Source of the DNA: Clostridiales bacterium UBA6363
GTDB lineage: Bacteria; Bacillota; Clostridia; UBA1381
NCBI GenBank assembly: GCA_002438865.1
Contig: DJRJ01000010.1
Coordinates: 4,879 to 13,327, forward strand
Direction of reading: 5' to 3'
DNA: 8,449 nt
This document shows positions 1 to 6,882 of this stretch, in pieces; position 1 is the first letter of the stretch, and every line of letters begins with the position of its first letter. Made by a program: the position numbers and the translations under genes. The notes under the pieces were generated by a model, which was given only the letters and a program-made list of their open reading frames with translations, ran no database searches and was not told where the DNA came from.

Positions 1-1
1 C

Positions 2-2641
2 GCCGTTATAACAAACGGTGCGCTGTGGGGACAGGTGGACGCCGTATATACATTTACGGTTATGTGTATGATATATCTTATAACCCAAAAACGAATGATA
101 GGCTCATATTTTATGTTTGCGCTGTGCATACTTATAAAACCGCAGTCGCTTATATTTACTCCCGTGCTTATACTGGGAATTGCCGAAAATCTGTTTATAA
201 ATAATTTTGATATAAAAAACATAGTAAAAAATCTTCTGTGCGGATTGGGCGCAATTCTTGCGCTTGTGCTGGCATCGGCGCCTTTCGGACTTAAAAACGT
301 AACGGCGCAGTATGTAACCACGATTGCGGATCAGTACCCGTATTTTACCGTAAACGCCTTTAATCTCTGGGGTGCGCTCGGTATGAACTGGAAAGGACTT
401 ACGATGGCAGGTTCGGCTGTCGGAAGCGCTTTTATAGTGCTGATTGTGTTATACTCGGCGTACGTTTTCTTAAAAAGCAAAAACAGCTCAAAGTATTGGT
501 ACACAGCCACACTTTTAGCGTTTCTGACGTATATGCTGTCGGTTAAAATGCACGACAGATACTCGTTCCCGGCAATGCTCCTTATGCTTGCGGCGTTTGC
601 AGTGAATAAAGATATTAAAACATATCTGCTGTATGCACTGCTGTCGGTAACACACTTCTTTAACGAGGCGTGGATTTTATTCATATATGATACAGACCCG
701 ACAAAATATTTCCAAAGCCCTGTTTTCATAGCCGCATCGGCGGTAAATATAATGATTGCGCTGTATATGATATATACGGCTTACAGCGTTTATGTTAAAA
801 ACAGAATTGAAAACCAACCGATACCTGTAAAAAAAGAAGTAAAAAGAACGGTCGGCAGACGGTATAAATTCAGATTAAGCGAAAAGGCGGTTAAAATAAC
901 AAAATTCGATATAATCGCAATGCTTGTGATAACTGCCGTTTACGGCGGAATTGCTCTGTACGATCTGGGCGATATGAAAGCTCCAGAAACGGAAACAATG
1001 ATAACCTCCTCGCCCGTAACGATTGATTTGGGAGTGGATACGGAGATTTCAAAGCTAAGGTATTTCCTCGGCGCATACAATCTTGACGAAACACGTGAAC
1101 TCGGAATAGATTACATTTCCGCAGACGGCGAAAATGTAAAGACCGATACCGTAAGCGAGGGTGCGGTGTTTTATTGGAACGAAAGCGAGGCTGATGTGAC
1201 GGCACGCTATATCACGCTTTGGACAGATGCGGAAAACTTAAGCATAAAGGAAATGGGCGTGATAGGGGCTGACGGCACGTATGTAACGCCGCAAAATGCC
1301 GCCGATAACAGCATAGCGGCAATGTTTGATGAGCAGACGCTTATTCCCGAACGTGCAACATTCAGAAACGGAACGTATTTTGACGAAATATATCACGCAC
1401 GGACAGCGTATGAATTTATACATCACAGTCAAATATACGAATGGACGCACCCTCCGCTCGGCAAGCTGATTATTGCTCTTGGCATTATGATTTTCGGAAT
1501 GTGTCCGTTCGGGTGGAGAATTGCCGGAACGGTTGTCGGAATAATCATGGTTCCCGTAATATATCTGTTTGCAAAACGGTTTTTCAAGCGTTCGTGGCTT
1601 GCGGCGGTAATGTGTATTCTGTTTGCGTTTGATTTTATGCATTTTGCGCAGACGAGGATTGCGACCATAGACGTGTACGTCACGTTCTTTATAATACTGA
1701 TGTACTATTTTATGTATCGGTATACGCAAATGAGCTTTTACGATACTCCGCTCAAAAAGACATTTGCTCCGCTTGCACTGTGCGGAATATCTATGGGATT
1801 GGGGATTGCGAGCAAATGGACGGGCGTTTATGCAGGAGCGGGACTGGCGGTCATATTCTTCGGCGTGCTTATACGCAGATACAACGAATACCGCTATGCC
1901 TTAACCGACCCGACGGGCGAAACAAACGGAATAAGCCACAGTTATGTTATAAAGAATTTTAAGACGTATGCGGTAAAAACAATATTGTGGTGCTGTATAT
2001 TCTTTGTTGCGGTTCCGATTGTGATATACTGCCTTTCGTATATCCCGTATATGATGACTCCGAGCGGAAACGGGCTTAAAACGGTTACGGAAAATATGCG
2101 GTCAATGTACACGTATCATTCAAAAACCGTTCTCGGCTCAACGCACCCGTATTCTTCGCTGTGGTATCAGTGGCCCGTAATGTACAGACCTATATGGTAC
2201 TATTCGGGAACAGTTTCGGACAGCTTAAAAGAGGGAATAAGCTCATTCGGCAATCCTGCCGTATGGTGGACGGGAATTGCGGCGTTTGCGTATATGATAT
2301 ACCGTGCCGTGCTTAAAAGGGATAAAAATGCGGTATTCCTCATTATTGCATACCTTGCACAGCTTGTGCCGTGGATACCCGTTTCAAGGCTCACGTTCAT
2401 ATACCACTATTTCCCGAGTGTACCGTTTGTCGTGCTGATGATAGGATATTCGCTGTGTGCATTTTACGCAGAAGCCGTAACGGAGCGGGGTAAAAAGACG
2501 GTTATGTATTCGTCGTTTGCATATGCGGCACTGGCTGTTGTATTGTTTATAATGTTCTATCCCGTGCTTTCGGGTCACGCCTGCACGCCGGAATATGTAT
2601 CGCATTGGCTCAGATGGTTCCCGACATGGGCGCTGCTGTGA
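2..2641 (+). CDS. Large membrane glycosyltransferase, GT87-like half fused to a protein O-mannosyltransferase (PMT/GT39) half; 5'-partial
   Basis: Probably transfers a sugar from a lipid-phosphate carrier to a protein or glycan on the outer face of the membrane. The frame is open from base 2, and the NGALWGQVDAVYTF segment typical of GT-C mannosyltransferases straddles the GTG at 35, so the true start and the first helices lie upstream. Residues below count from that GTG. About nine hydrophobic helices (to ~254) and a KPQ motif (~35) fit a GT87/DUF2029-type half. A basic linker (~258-285) and one helix (~292-312) follow. Residues ~315-445 are hydrophilic and beta-rich, possibly a discoidin-like outer domain. 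The PMT half then begins with the acidic motif F-D-E at 449-451, EWTHPPLGK at 469-477, further helices, and the late HPYSSLWYQWPV and RPIWYY segments typical of the PMT C-terminal region. The C-terminus looks complete. PMT assignment is strong; acceptor and carrier are unknown. No clear terminator follows the stop. Confidence 0.88.
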   Translation, partial: AVITNGALWGQVDAVYTFTVMCMIYLITQKRMIGSYFMFALCILIKPQSLIFTPVLILGIAENLFINNFDIKNIVKNLLCGLGAILALVLASAPFGLKNVTAQYVTTIADQYPYFTVNAFNLWGALGMNWKGLTMAGSAVGSAFIVLIVLYSAYVFLKSKNSSKYWYTATLLAFLTYMLSVKMHDRYSFPAMLLMLAAFAVNKDIKTYLLYALLSVTHFFNEAWILFIYDTDPTKYFQSPVFIAASAVNIMIALYMIYTAYSVYVKNRIENQPIPVKKEVKRTVGRRYKFRLSEKAVKITKFDIIAMLVITAVYGGIALYDLGDMKAPETETMITSSPVTIDLGVDTEISKLRYFLGAYNLDETRELGIDYISADGENVKTDTVSEGAVFYWNESEADVTARYITLWTDAENLSIKEMGVIGADGTYVTPQNAADNSIAAMFDEQTLIPERATFRNGTYFDEIYHARTAYEFIHHSQIYEWTHPPLGKLIIALGIMIFGMCPFGWRIAGTVVGIIMVPVIYLFAKRFFKRSWLAAVMCILFAFDFMHFAQTRIATIDVYVTFFIILMYYFMYRYTQMSFYDTPLKKTFAPLALCGISMGLGIASKWTGVYAGAGLAVIFFGVLIRRYNEYRYALTDPTGETNGISHSYVIKNFKTYAVKTILWCCIFFVAVPIVIYCLSYIPYMMTPSGNGLKTVTENMRSMYTYHSKTVLGSTHPYSSLWYQWPVMYRPIWYYSGTVSDSLKEGISSFGNPAVWWTGIAAFAYMIYRAVLKRDKNAVFLIIAYLAQLVPWIPVSRLTFIYHYFPSVPFVVLMIGYSLCAFYAEAVTERGKKTVMYSSFAYAALAVVLFIMFYPVLSGHACTPEYVSHWLRWFPTWALL

Positions 2642-2703
2642 ATTTATTGACAATATATTTTGCCGCAAAGACGGGATTTTTATAAAATTCAATAAAATTA
2701 GCG
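2642..2703. other. AT-rich intergenic stretch after the glycosyltransferase gene, no gene
   Basis: Between the glycosyltransferase stop and the ogg promoter I see no open frame with a ribosome binding site and no convincing terminator. The only GC stem (CCG/CGG around 2663-2674, three pairs) is too weak to count. The stretch does hold one direct and one imperfect inverted copy of AATTTATTGA, described with the promoter palindrome. Confidence 0.6.
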
Positions 2704-2721
2704 AAATTTATTGATAAATTT
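2704..2721. repeat. Perfect 8+2+8 palindrome over the -35 box, possible operator
   Basis: AAATTTAT-TG-ATAAATTT is a perfect inverted repeat that contains the whole -35 hexamer (2711-2716) of the ogg promoter. Its left arm also pairs with 2689-2699 in an overlapping imperfect repeat (10 of 11 positions, 4-base loop). The decamer AATTTATTGA occurs directly at 2641-2650 and again at 2705-2714. The placement would suit a repressor site, but the region is very AT-rich and such repeats arise easily by chance. Confidence 0.35.
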
Positions 2722-2739
2722 GTAACGCTGTGATATAAT
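2711..2739 (+). promoter_or_regulatory. Sigma-A type promoter for the ogg gene (extended -10)
   Basis: A -35 box TTGATA (2711-2716, 5 of 6 consensus) is followed by a 17-base spacer and a perfect TATAAT at 2734-2739. A TG one base before the -10 (2731-2732) makes it an extended -10. Transcription would start near 2746, giving a leader of about 20 bases with the ribosome binding site GGAGAA at 2752-2757 before the ATG at 2767. The promoter is read from sequence only. Confidence 0.75.
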
Positions 2740-2766
2740 GATTATGATTACGGAGAAGTATATCTT

Positions 2767-3636
2767 ATGGAAGTTACGTATGAAAACGGCAATGCCGTAC
2801 TGAAGAAACCCGACAGCTTTAATATTTCGCATATATTTGACTGCGGACAGTGCTTCAGATTTAACAAAACGGACGATAATGCGTATATAGGTACTGCGTT
2901 CGGCAAAACATTGAAAATATCCGAAAATGGCGGCGATGTAACTCTTTATTGTACAAGCCGTGAGGATTTTGAAAATATCTGGTATGATTTTTTCGATCTC
3001 GGCACGGACTATGCACAAATAAAGCGCACGCTTTCATCTGATGAAGTGATGTCGCAGGCGGTAAAATGCGGTGACGGCATACGTATACTGAAGCAGGATT
3101 TGTGGGAAAGCGTTGTTTCGTTTATAATATCACAAAGCAACAATATCCCGAGAATAAAGGGAATTATCGAACGCCTTTGCGAAAACTTCGGCGGTAAAAT
3201 AAGCTATATGGGAAATACGTATTATTCTTTCCCGACGTATGATACCTTGTCGAAGCTGTCGTTGGGGGATTTATCCGTAATCCGTGCCGGTTTCAGAGAT
3301 AAATATATCTTAAACGCCGCAAAAATGTTTGCATCGGGAGAGCTTAGCGAAAAAGAGCTTCGTGCGCTTTCGGCGCAGGACGCAAAAAATGCGCTTATGC
3401 AGGTTAAGGGGATAGGGAATAAGGTAAGCGACTGTATTCTCCTGTTCGGACTTTCGCATACGGAGGCGTTCCCGGTAGACGTATGGATAAAGCGCATAAC
3501 CGAGTATTGCTGGTTTGGGTCGGAGCAGTCCGTGAAAACCATAGGCGATTTTGCAAAAAAGAAATTCGGCGCTCTGGGCGGATATGCACAGCAGTATTTG
3601 TTCTTTTATGCAAGGGAAAACAAAATCGGGGTGTAA
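2767..3636 (+). CDS. ogg: 8-oxoguanine DNA glycosylase / AP lyase, Ogg (HhH-GPD family)
   Basis: Removes oxidised guanine (8-oxoG) from DNA and nicks the resulting abasic site, starting base excision repair in the cytoplasm. At 289 residues it is close to the size expected for clostridial Ogg proteins. The N-terminal OGG domain shows CGQCFRF at 26-32 (human OGG1 has GQSFRW). An SNNIPRI segment at 124-130 matches the OGG1 NNNIAR region. The helix-hairpin-helix reads VKGIGNKVSDC, with the expected Schiff-base lysine K219, a following C223, and the catalytic aspartate D238 in PVDVW, 19 residues after the lysine exactly as between K249 and D268 of human OGG1. No C-terminal 4Fe-4S cysteine cluster of the Nth/MutY kind is present. 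ATG 2767 has GGAGAA about 9 bases upstream and its own promoter. It is probably co-transcribed with the cysteine-rich gene 6 bases downstream. AlkA-like activity on alkylated bases is a less likely alternative. Confidence 0.92.
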   Translation: MEVTYENGNAVLKKPDSFNISHIFDCGQCFRFNKTDDNAYIGTAFGKTLKISENGGDVTLYCTSREDFENIWYDFFDLGTDYAQIKRTLSSDEVMSQAVKCGDGIRILKQDLWESVVSFIISQSNNIPRIKGIIERLCENFGGKISYMGNTYYSFPTYDTLSKLSLGDLSVIRAGFRDKYILNAAKMFASGELSEKELRALSAQDAKNALMQVKGIGNKVSDCILLFGLSHTEAFPVDVWIKRITEYCWFGSEQSVKTIGDFAKKKFGALGGYAQQYLFFYARENKIGV

Positions 3637-3642
3637 AAACTT

Positions 3643-4230
3643 ATGTTGATTGATTATAAAACCTCCGCCGCATACATTTGTCCAATATGCTCAAAGGTTA
3701 CGGCGAGAAATATAAATATATTTGATTTTTCCGGCAGAAGAACCGAGTTTCGCTGTTCCTCCGAACAGTGCGGAACAAAATGCGTGTCCGTGAGGAAGAA
3801 AAAATCAAATTATATATTCGATATAGAATGTCCCGTATGCAGTGAAACACATTCGTTTTCAATATCGTGCGACGGATTTTGGGAAAAGGAGTTTATGACT
3901 TTTCTGTGCCCTGCGTCGGAAGTGGAGATTTTCTTTAAGGGAAATATGGAGGATATTCATAAGGCGCTTGACGGTATAGCGGAAAGAAACGAAATATCGG
4001 ATGGCAAAGACAGTATCCTTTACGATATGATAGAGGAGATTTATATGCTCGGTGCGGAACACGCAATTTCGTGTACCTGCGGAAACGAGCAGATAGAAAT
4101 ATCCGTGCTTGACGGCGCAATCGCACTTGTATGCAAGCGCTGCGGTGCGGCAAAGATTATCGACGTAAACGCAAAGAATTATAAAAAGCTTTGCGAAACG
4201 GACGGGATAATCATTAACAAAGGTAAATAA
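3643..4230 (+). CDS. Cysteine-rich zinc-ribbon-like protein of unknown function
   Basis: A 195-residue soluble protein that I do not recognise as a named family. It carries 14 cysteines, mostly in paired knuckles: C13-x2-C16, C38-x4-C43-x3-C47, C63-x2-C66 (CPVC), single C76 and C89, C144-x-C146, C164-x2-C167 and C184. The pattern suggests two or three zinc ribbons: one N-terminal (13-47 or 13-66) and one C-terminal (144-167), joined by a helical, acidic middle (about 100-140). There is no signal peptide and no membrane helix. The beta-strand-rich ribbons recall those of RNA polymerase subunits or transcription factors, but nothing shows DNA binding. It starts 6 bases after the ogg stop with only a weak ribosome binding site (GGGG about 11 bases before ATG), so translational coupling to ogg is likely. 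Real coding is supported by the long open frame, operon-like spacing and regular cysteine pattern. Confidence 0.8.
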   Translation: MLIDYKTSAAYICPICSKVTARNINIFDFSGRRTEFRCSSEQCGTKCVSVRKKKSNYIFDIECPVCSETHSFSISCDGFWEKEFMTFLCPASEVEIFFKGNMEDIHKALDGIAERNEISDGKDSILYDMIEEIYMLGAEHAISCTCGNEQIEISVLDGAIALVCKRCGAAKIIDVNAKNYKKLCETDGIIINKGK

Positions 4231-4241
4231 TTTAATATTAT
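4214..4241 (+). promoter_or_regulatory. Candidate sigma-A promoter for fba
   Basis: TTAACA at 4214-4219 (5 of 6) and TATTAT at 4236-4241 (5 of 6) are separated by 16 bases. The -35 box lies in the last codons of the preceding gene. A start near 4248 would give a leader of about 20 bases containing the strong AGGAGG. A separate promoter fits a glycolytic gene that must be expressed far above its upstream neighbours, but the region is AT-rich and other alignments are possible. Confidence 0.5.
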
Positions 4242-4254
4242 TTAATTTATTCTT

Positions 4255-4260
4255 AGGAGG
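4255..4260 (+). promoter_or_regulatory. Strong ribosome binding site of fba
   Basis: A perfect AGGAGG with 8 bases to the ATG at 4269. It is the best ribosome binding site in the window and fixes the start of fba. Confidence 0.9.
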
Positions 4261-4268
4261 AATTTAAA

Positions 4269-5132
4269 ATGTTAGTTTCAGCAACAGAAATGTTAAATAA
4301 GGCAGCTGCCGGCAAATATGCGGTAGGTCAGTTTAACATCAACAACCTTGAATGGACAAAATCCATTCTTCAGACAGCACAGGAAAACAACTCACCTGTC
4401 ATTCTCGGTGTGTCGGAGGGCGCAGGCAAGTATATGACAGGCTTTAAGACTGTTTCGGCTATGGTTAAGGCTATGGACGAAGAAATGGGAATAACAGTCC
4501 CCGTTGCGCTTCATCTTGACCACGGCACATATGAGGGCTGCTATAAATGTATCAAAGCAGGCTTTACGTCAATAATGTTTGACGGCTCGCATTTCCCGAT
4601 TGAGGAAAATGTTGAAAAGACAAAGGAGCTTGTTGCGGTTGCTCACGGTATGGGTATGTCGATAGAGGCTGAAGTCGGCTCAATCGGCGGCGAAGAAGAC
4701 GGCGTTATAGGCGCAGGCGAAGTTGCAGACCCGAACGAATGTAAGAAGATTGCCGATCTGGGCGTTGATTTCCTCGCTGCAGGTATCGGAAATATCCACG
4801 GTAAGTATCCGTCAAACTGGAAAGGTCTTGACTTTGACGCACTTGCAAAGATAAAGGAGCTTACAGGCGATTTACCGCTCGTTCTTCACGGCGGTACAGG
4901 AATACCGGCTGATATGATTAAGAAAGCAATTTCTCTCGGTGTTGCAAAAATCAACGTAAACACAGAGTGTCAGCTTTACTTCCAGGAGGCTACAAGAAAG
5001 TATATCGAAGCAGGCAAAGACCTTGAAGGCAAGGGCTTTGACCCGAGAAAGCTTTTGGCTCCGGGCGCAGAGGCAATAAAGACTATCGTAAAAGAAAAGA
5101 TGGAATTGTTCGGCTCAATCGACAAAGCCTGA
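4269..5132 (+). CDS. fba: Class II fructose-1,6-bisphosphate aldolase
   Basis: Zinc-dependent cytoplasmic aldolase that splits fructose-1,6-bisphosphate into dihydroxyacetone phosphate and glyceraldehyde-3-phosphate in glycolysis, and runs in reverse in gluconeogenesis. At 287 residues it has the usual length of the short Gram-positive type (B. subtilis FbaA is 285). Visible active-site parts are HLDHG with D84 (catalytic acid/base) and H85 (zinc), the EAEVGSIGGEEDG segment at 133-145, GNIHGKYP with zinc ligand H177, and LHGGTG with zinc ligand H207, where the GGTG also binds phosphate. INVNTE near the end is the second phosphate-site strand. Codon use differs from the neighbours: 11 of 14 threonines are ACA, 2 ACT and only 1 ACG, whereas ACG is frequent in the flanking genes, as expected for a highly expressed gene. 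It has its own ribosome binding site, probable promoter and terminator, so it is likely monocistronic. A tagatose-bisphosphate aldolase is a less likely alternative. Confidence 0.95.
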   Translation: MLVSATEMLNKAAAGKYAVGQFNINNLEWTKSILQTAQENNSPVILGVSEGAGKYMTGFKTVSAMVKAMDEEMGITVPVALHLDHGTYEGCYKCIKAGFTSIMFDGSHFPIEENVEKTKELVAVAHGMGMSIEAEVGSIGGEEDGVIGAGEVADPNECKKIADLGVDFLAAGIGNIHGKYPSNWKGLDFDALAKIKELTGDLPLVLHGGTGIPADMIKKAISLGVAKINVNTECQLYFQEATRKYIEAGKDLEGKGFDPRKLLAPGAEAIKTIVKEKMELFGSIDKA

Positions 5133-5146
5133 ATAATGTAATTATT

Positions 5147-5185
5147 AAACACCCCTTGTCATATAATTTGACAAGGGGTGTTTTT
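5147..5185 (+). terminator. Strong rho-independent terminator of fba, overlapping the next gene's ribosome binding site
   Basis: Bases 5147-5161 pair perfectly with 5169-5183 (15 base pairs with a CCCC/GGGG core) around a 7-base loop at 5162-5168. The arm ends in a run of five T (5181-5185). It begins 14 bases after the fba stop. The next gene's ATG follows the T run directly at 5186, so the 3' arm (AAGGGGTG, 5173-5180) is also the only visible ribosome binding site for that gene. Confidence 0.92.
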
Positions 5186-6040
5186 ATGCTTAGAAAAATA
5201 CTTATATGCGCCGTTGTTACGGCGGCTGCGGCACTTGTTCCCGTGCTTGGCGGATTGTACGCCGTACCGGTGTCAAATACCGATACGGGTGTGGAGCTTC
5301 CGATACTTATGTATCACAGCGTGCTTAAAAACAGCGAACTTTCGGGAAAATATATCGTCACGCCCAAAACGCTCGAGGAGGATATTGAATATCTTGAAAA
5401 GAACGGCTATACAACCGTATCCATGCAGTCGGTTATAGATTATGTGGATAATAATGCGCCGCTCCCCGAAAAACCTGTTATGCTCACCTTTGATGACGGC
5501 AGCTACAATAATTATGAATATGTTCTGCCGATACTTGAAAAGCATAATGCACACGGGATTTTCTGCGTGGTCGGTAAGTATACGGACGATTATACGAGTA
5601 TGAACGAGGCAAATACCGCCTACGGGTATATGCGGTGGATTGAGGTTTACAATATGAGCGTAAACGAGCATACGGAGCTTGCAAACCATTCGTATGACTT
5701 TCATAAATACGGCGGCGGCAGAAACGGGAGCAAAAAGCGTCCCGGTGAGGGCAACGCAGAGTATAAGGAACTGTTCCGTGCGGATACCGAAAAGGTGCAG
5801 AACGGCTTTAAGGCAAATTCCGTCACACCGCCCGTGATATATGCGTATCCGTTCGGCGCATATTCAAAGGAAAGCTTTGATGTACTTAAAAGTATGGGAT
5901 TTCGTGCAACGCTTACCTGTAACGAGGGCGTTAATATTATAACGCATAATCCGGAATGTCTGTATCTTTTAAAGCGCAATAACCGCCCGAGCGGAATAAG
6001 CTCGGAGCAGTTTTTGAGCAAATTAATAAATAAAGAATAG
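5186..6040 (+). CDS. Exported polysaccharide deacetylase (carbohydrate esterase 4 / NodB domain)
   Basis: Predicted to remove N- or O-acetyl groups from a cell-surface polysaccharide or peptidoglycan outside the membrane. The protein is 284 residues from ATG 5186. Residues ~5-25 form a hydrophobic signal peptide or anchor after K/R at 3-4, with a possible cleavage near LYA at 24-26 and no lipobox. LPILMYHSV, typical of this family, follows. CE4 motifs are all present: TFDDG at 101-105 (catalytic D103, metal-binding D104), H168-S-x-x-x-H173 (metal histidines), and YPFG at 221-224 in place of the usual RxPFG. The specific family member (PgdA-, PdaB- or IcaB-like) and substrate cannot be told. 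An in-frame TTG at 5156 would add ten residues but lies inside the terminator stem and lacks a ribosome binding site, whereas 5186 gives a proper signal peptide N-terminus. Its translation signal is buried in the fba terminator. Confidence 0.88.
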   Translation: MLRKILICAVVTAAAALVPVLGGLYAVPVSNTDTGVELPILMYHSVLKNSELSGKYIVTPKTLEEDIEYLEKNGYTTVSMQSVIDYVDNNAPLPEKPVMLTFDDGSYNNYEYVLPILEKHNAHGIFCVVGKYTDDYTSMNEANTAYGYMRWIEVYNMSVNEHTELANHSYDFHKYGGGRNGSKKRPGEGNAEYKELFRADTEKVQNGFKANSVTPPVIYAYPFGAYSKESFDVLKSMGFRATLTCNEGVNIITHNPECLYLLKRNNRPSGISSEQFLSKLINKE

Positions 6041-6835
6041 CTACTGCTTTATCCCCGTGCGGGGGGAGCAGCCGTATTCCGCAATATATGCTCTGTAAAA
6101 CGAGGAATACGAGCTGAACCCTGCCGCTATGGCGGCATCGCCTATGCTGTGACCGCTTTTTGAAAGCTCGTTCACAAGCGTTATCCGCTTGCGTGTTATG
6201 TATTGGTACACCGTAAGTCCGGTCACTTTTTTAAATGATCGGCACAAATGATATTTTGATATAAAAAACATTTTTTCCAGATCATCGAGCGAAAAGCTTT
6301 CGGTGTAATTTGAATTTATGTATTCTATAATGTTTCCGAGCTGAGAATTTGTTTTGTCCGCATCGGAAAAGTTCATATTTTTATTAATCAGATATAATAT
6401 TTCGATAATAACTCCGCAGACCACGGGTGAGGAAATATCCGAAAAATTATCGGAAAATTTTTTAAGGCGCTCAAGTGCGCCGTAAATTCCGCTTGATACC
6501 ACAACGTCTGCGCTTATTTTGTTTCCCGTACCGTAATTCAAAAACTGATGCTCGTATTCACTGCAGTTATGTTCGGTAAAAAACTGCGGCGATACGTTTA
6601 TAACCATACGTCTGTACGGCTTGTCACTGTTGTGGAACACACGGTGCATTTCATTTTTTCTTATAACTATAATATCCTGCGGATTAAGGCTGTAAGTGTT
6701 TCCCTCAACAATGTATTTTGCGTCCCCCGAAAGGAACATATATATTTCATAGTCATCATGTGTGTGCAGAAAAAAGTTCTCGTTTGACGGATTTCGGCTC
6801 ACGGTTTCTTCTGCGTTAAAGTATAATTCGTCCAT
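6041..6835 (-). CDS. AraC-family transcriptional regulator with N-terminal cupin sensor domain
   Basis: A 264-residue DNA-binding regulator, probably sensing a sugar or its product. The N-terminal part has the AraC-type cupin signature HTHDDYEIYMF at 24-34, followed by VEGNTYSLNPQDIIVI and a conserved histidine in NEMHRVFHN. The C-terminal third is a standard double helix-turn-helix: the first starts at about 182 (SLDDLEKMFFISKYHLCRSFKKVTG) and the second is about 230-256 (IGDAAIAAGFSSYSSFYRAYIAEYG), with the usual SPRTG near the end. The length is normal for the family. I chose ATG at 6835-6833 because GAGGTG (6847-6842) is 6 bases before it; an in-frame GTG at 6844 is part of that ribosome binding site. 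It diverges from the isomerase/dehydrogenase genes, so it most likely controls them and itself. Its stop codon abuts that of the convergent deacetylase. Confidence 0.93.
   Translation of the reverse strand: MDELYFNAEETVSRNPSNENFFLHTHDDYEIYMFLSGDAKYIVEGNTYSLNPQDIIVIRKNEMHRVFHNSDKPYRRMVINVSPQFFTEHNCSEYEHQFLNYGTGNKISADVVVSSGIYGALERLKKFSDNFSDISSPVVCGVIIEILYLINKNMNFSDADKTNSQLGNIIEYINSNYTESFSLDDLEKMFFISKYHLCRSFKKVTGLTVYQYITRKRITLVNELSKSGHSIGDAAIAAGFSSYSSFYRAYIAEYGCSPRTGIKQ
6044..6071 (-). terminator. Weak hairpin at the tail-to-tail junction, possible terminator of the AraC gene
   Basis: CTGCT (6044-6048) pairs with AGCAG (6067-6071), and CCCC (6053-6056) with GGGG (6061-6064) around a 4-base loop, with a small internal loop between the two stems. 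On the minus strand it is followed by a T-rich but interrupted stretch (ctattctttatttatt). It lies within the last codons of the AraC gene. It is the only structure seen at this junction and is far weaker than the fba terminator. Confidence 0.25.
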
Positions 6836-6853
6836 AATTTTCACCTCACGTTT

Positions 6854-6882
6854 ATTTTATCATTAATACGCAAGATTTGCAA
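6854..6882 (-). promoter_or_regulatory. Candidate promoter of the AraC-family gene
   Basis: On the minus strand TTGCAA (6882-6877, 4 of 6) is followed by a 17-base spacer and TAAAAT (6859-6854, 5 of 6), with TG one base before the -10 box. Transcription would begin near 6847, leaving a very short leader of about 12 bases that just includes the GAGGTG ribosome binding site. The -35 box overlaps the inner copy of the GCAATAT direct repeat, which would allow autoregulation. Confidence 0.45.

Noticed and set aside
35..37. GTG at 35 as the start of the large glycosyltransferase
   Set aside because: The frame is open back to base 2 and the upstream residues (AVITNGALWGQ) are part of the conserved GT-C segment, so the gene starts before the window.
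891..1729. Long minus-strand open frames opposite the glycosyltransferase (and similar ones at 2698-3018, 3222-3613, 5273-6021, 7023-7550 and 7963-8301)
   Set aside because: They lie opposite convincing genes, have no ribosome binding sites and translate to unlikely compositions, so they are shadows of the real frames.
2647..2652. Perfect TTGACA as a -35 box after the glycosyltransferase stop
   Set aside because: No -10-like hexamer occurs at 16-18 bases (the position reads GACGGG); the next TATAAA is 28 bases away.
5168..5173. Perfect TTGACA inside the fba terminator as a -35 box
   Set aside because: The matching -10 position falls in the deacetylase coding sequence and reads unlike TATAAT; the motif is a by-product of the stem sequence.
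5156..5185. TTG at 5156 as the start of the polysaccharide deacetylase
   Set aside because: It lies in the terminator stem and has no ribosome binding site; the ten added residues would put a polar stretch before the signal peptide.
5987..6015. CCGAGC/GCTCGG hairpin followed later by TTTTT as a terminator
   Set aside because: It lies inside the deacetylase coding region, the stem is six pairs, and five bases separate it from the T run.
6836..6844. GTG at 6844 (minus strand) as the start of the AraC-family gene
   Set aside because: The GTG is part of the GAGGTG ribosome binding site serving ATG 6835.
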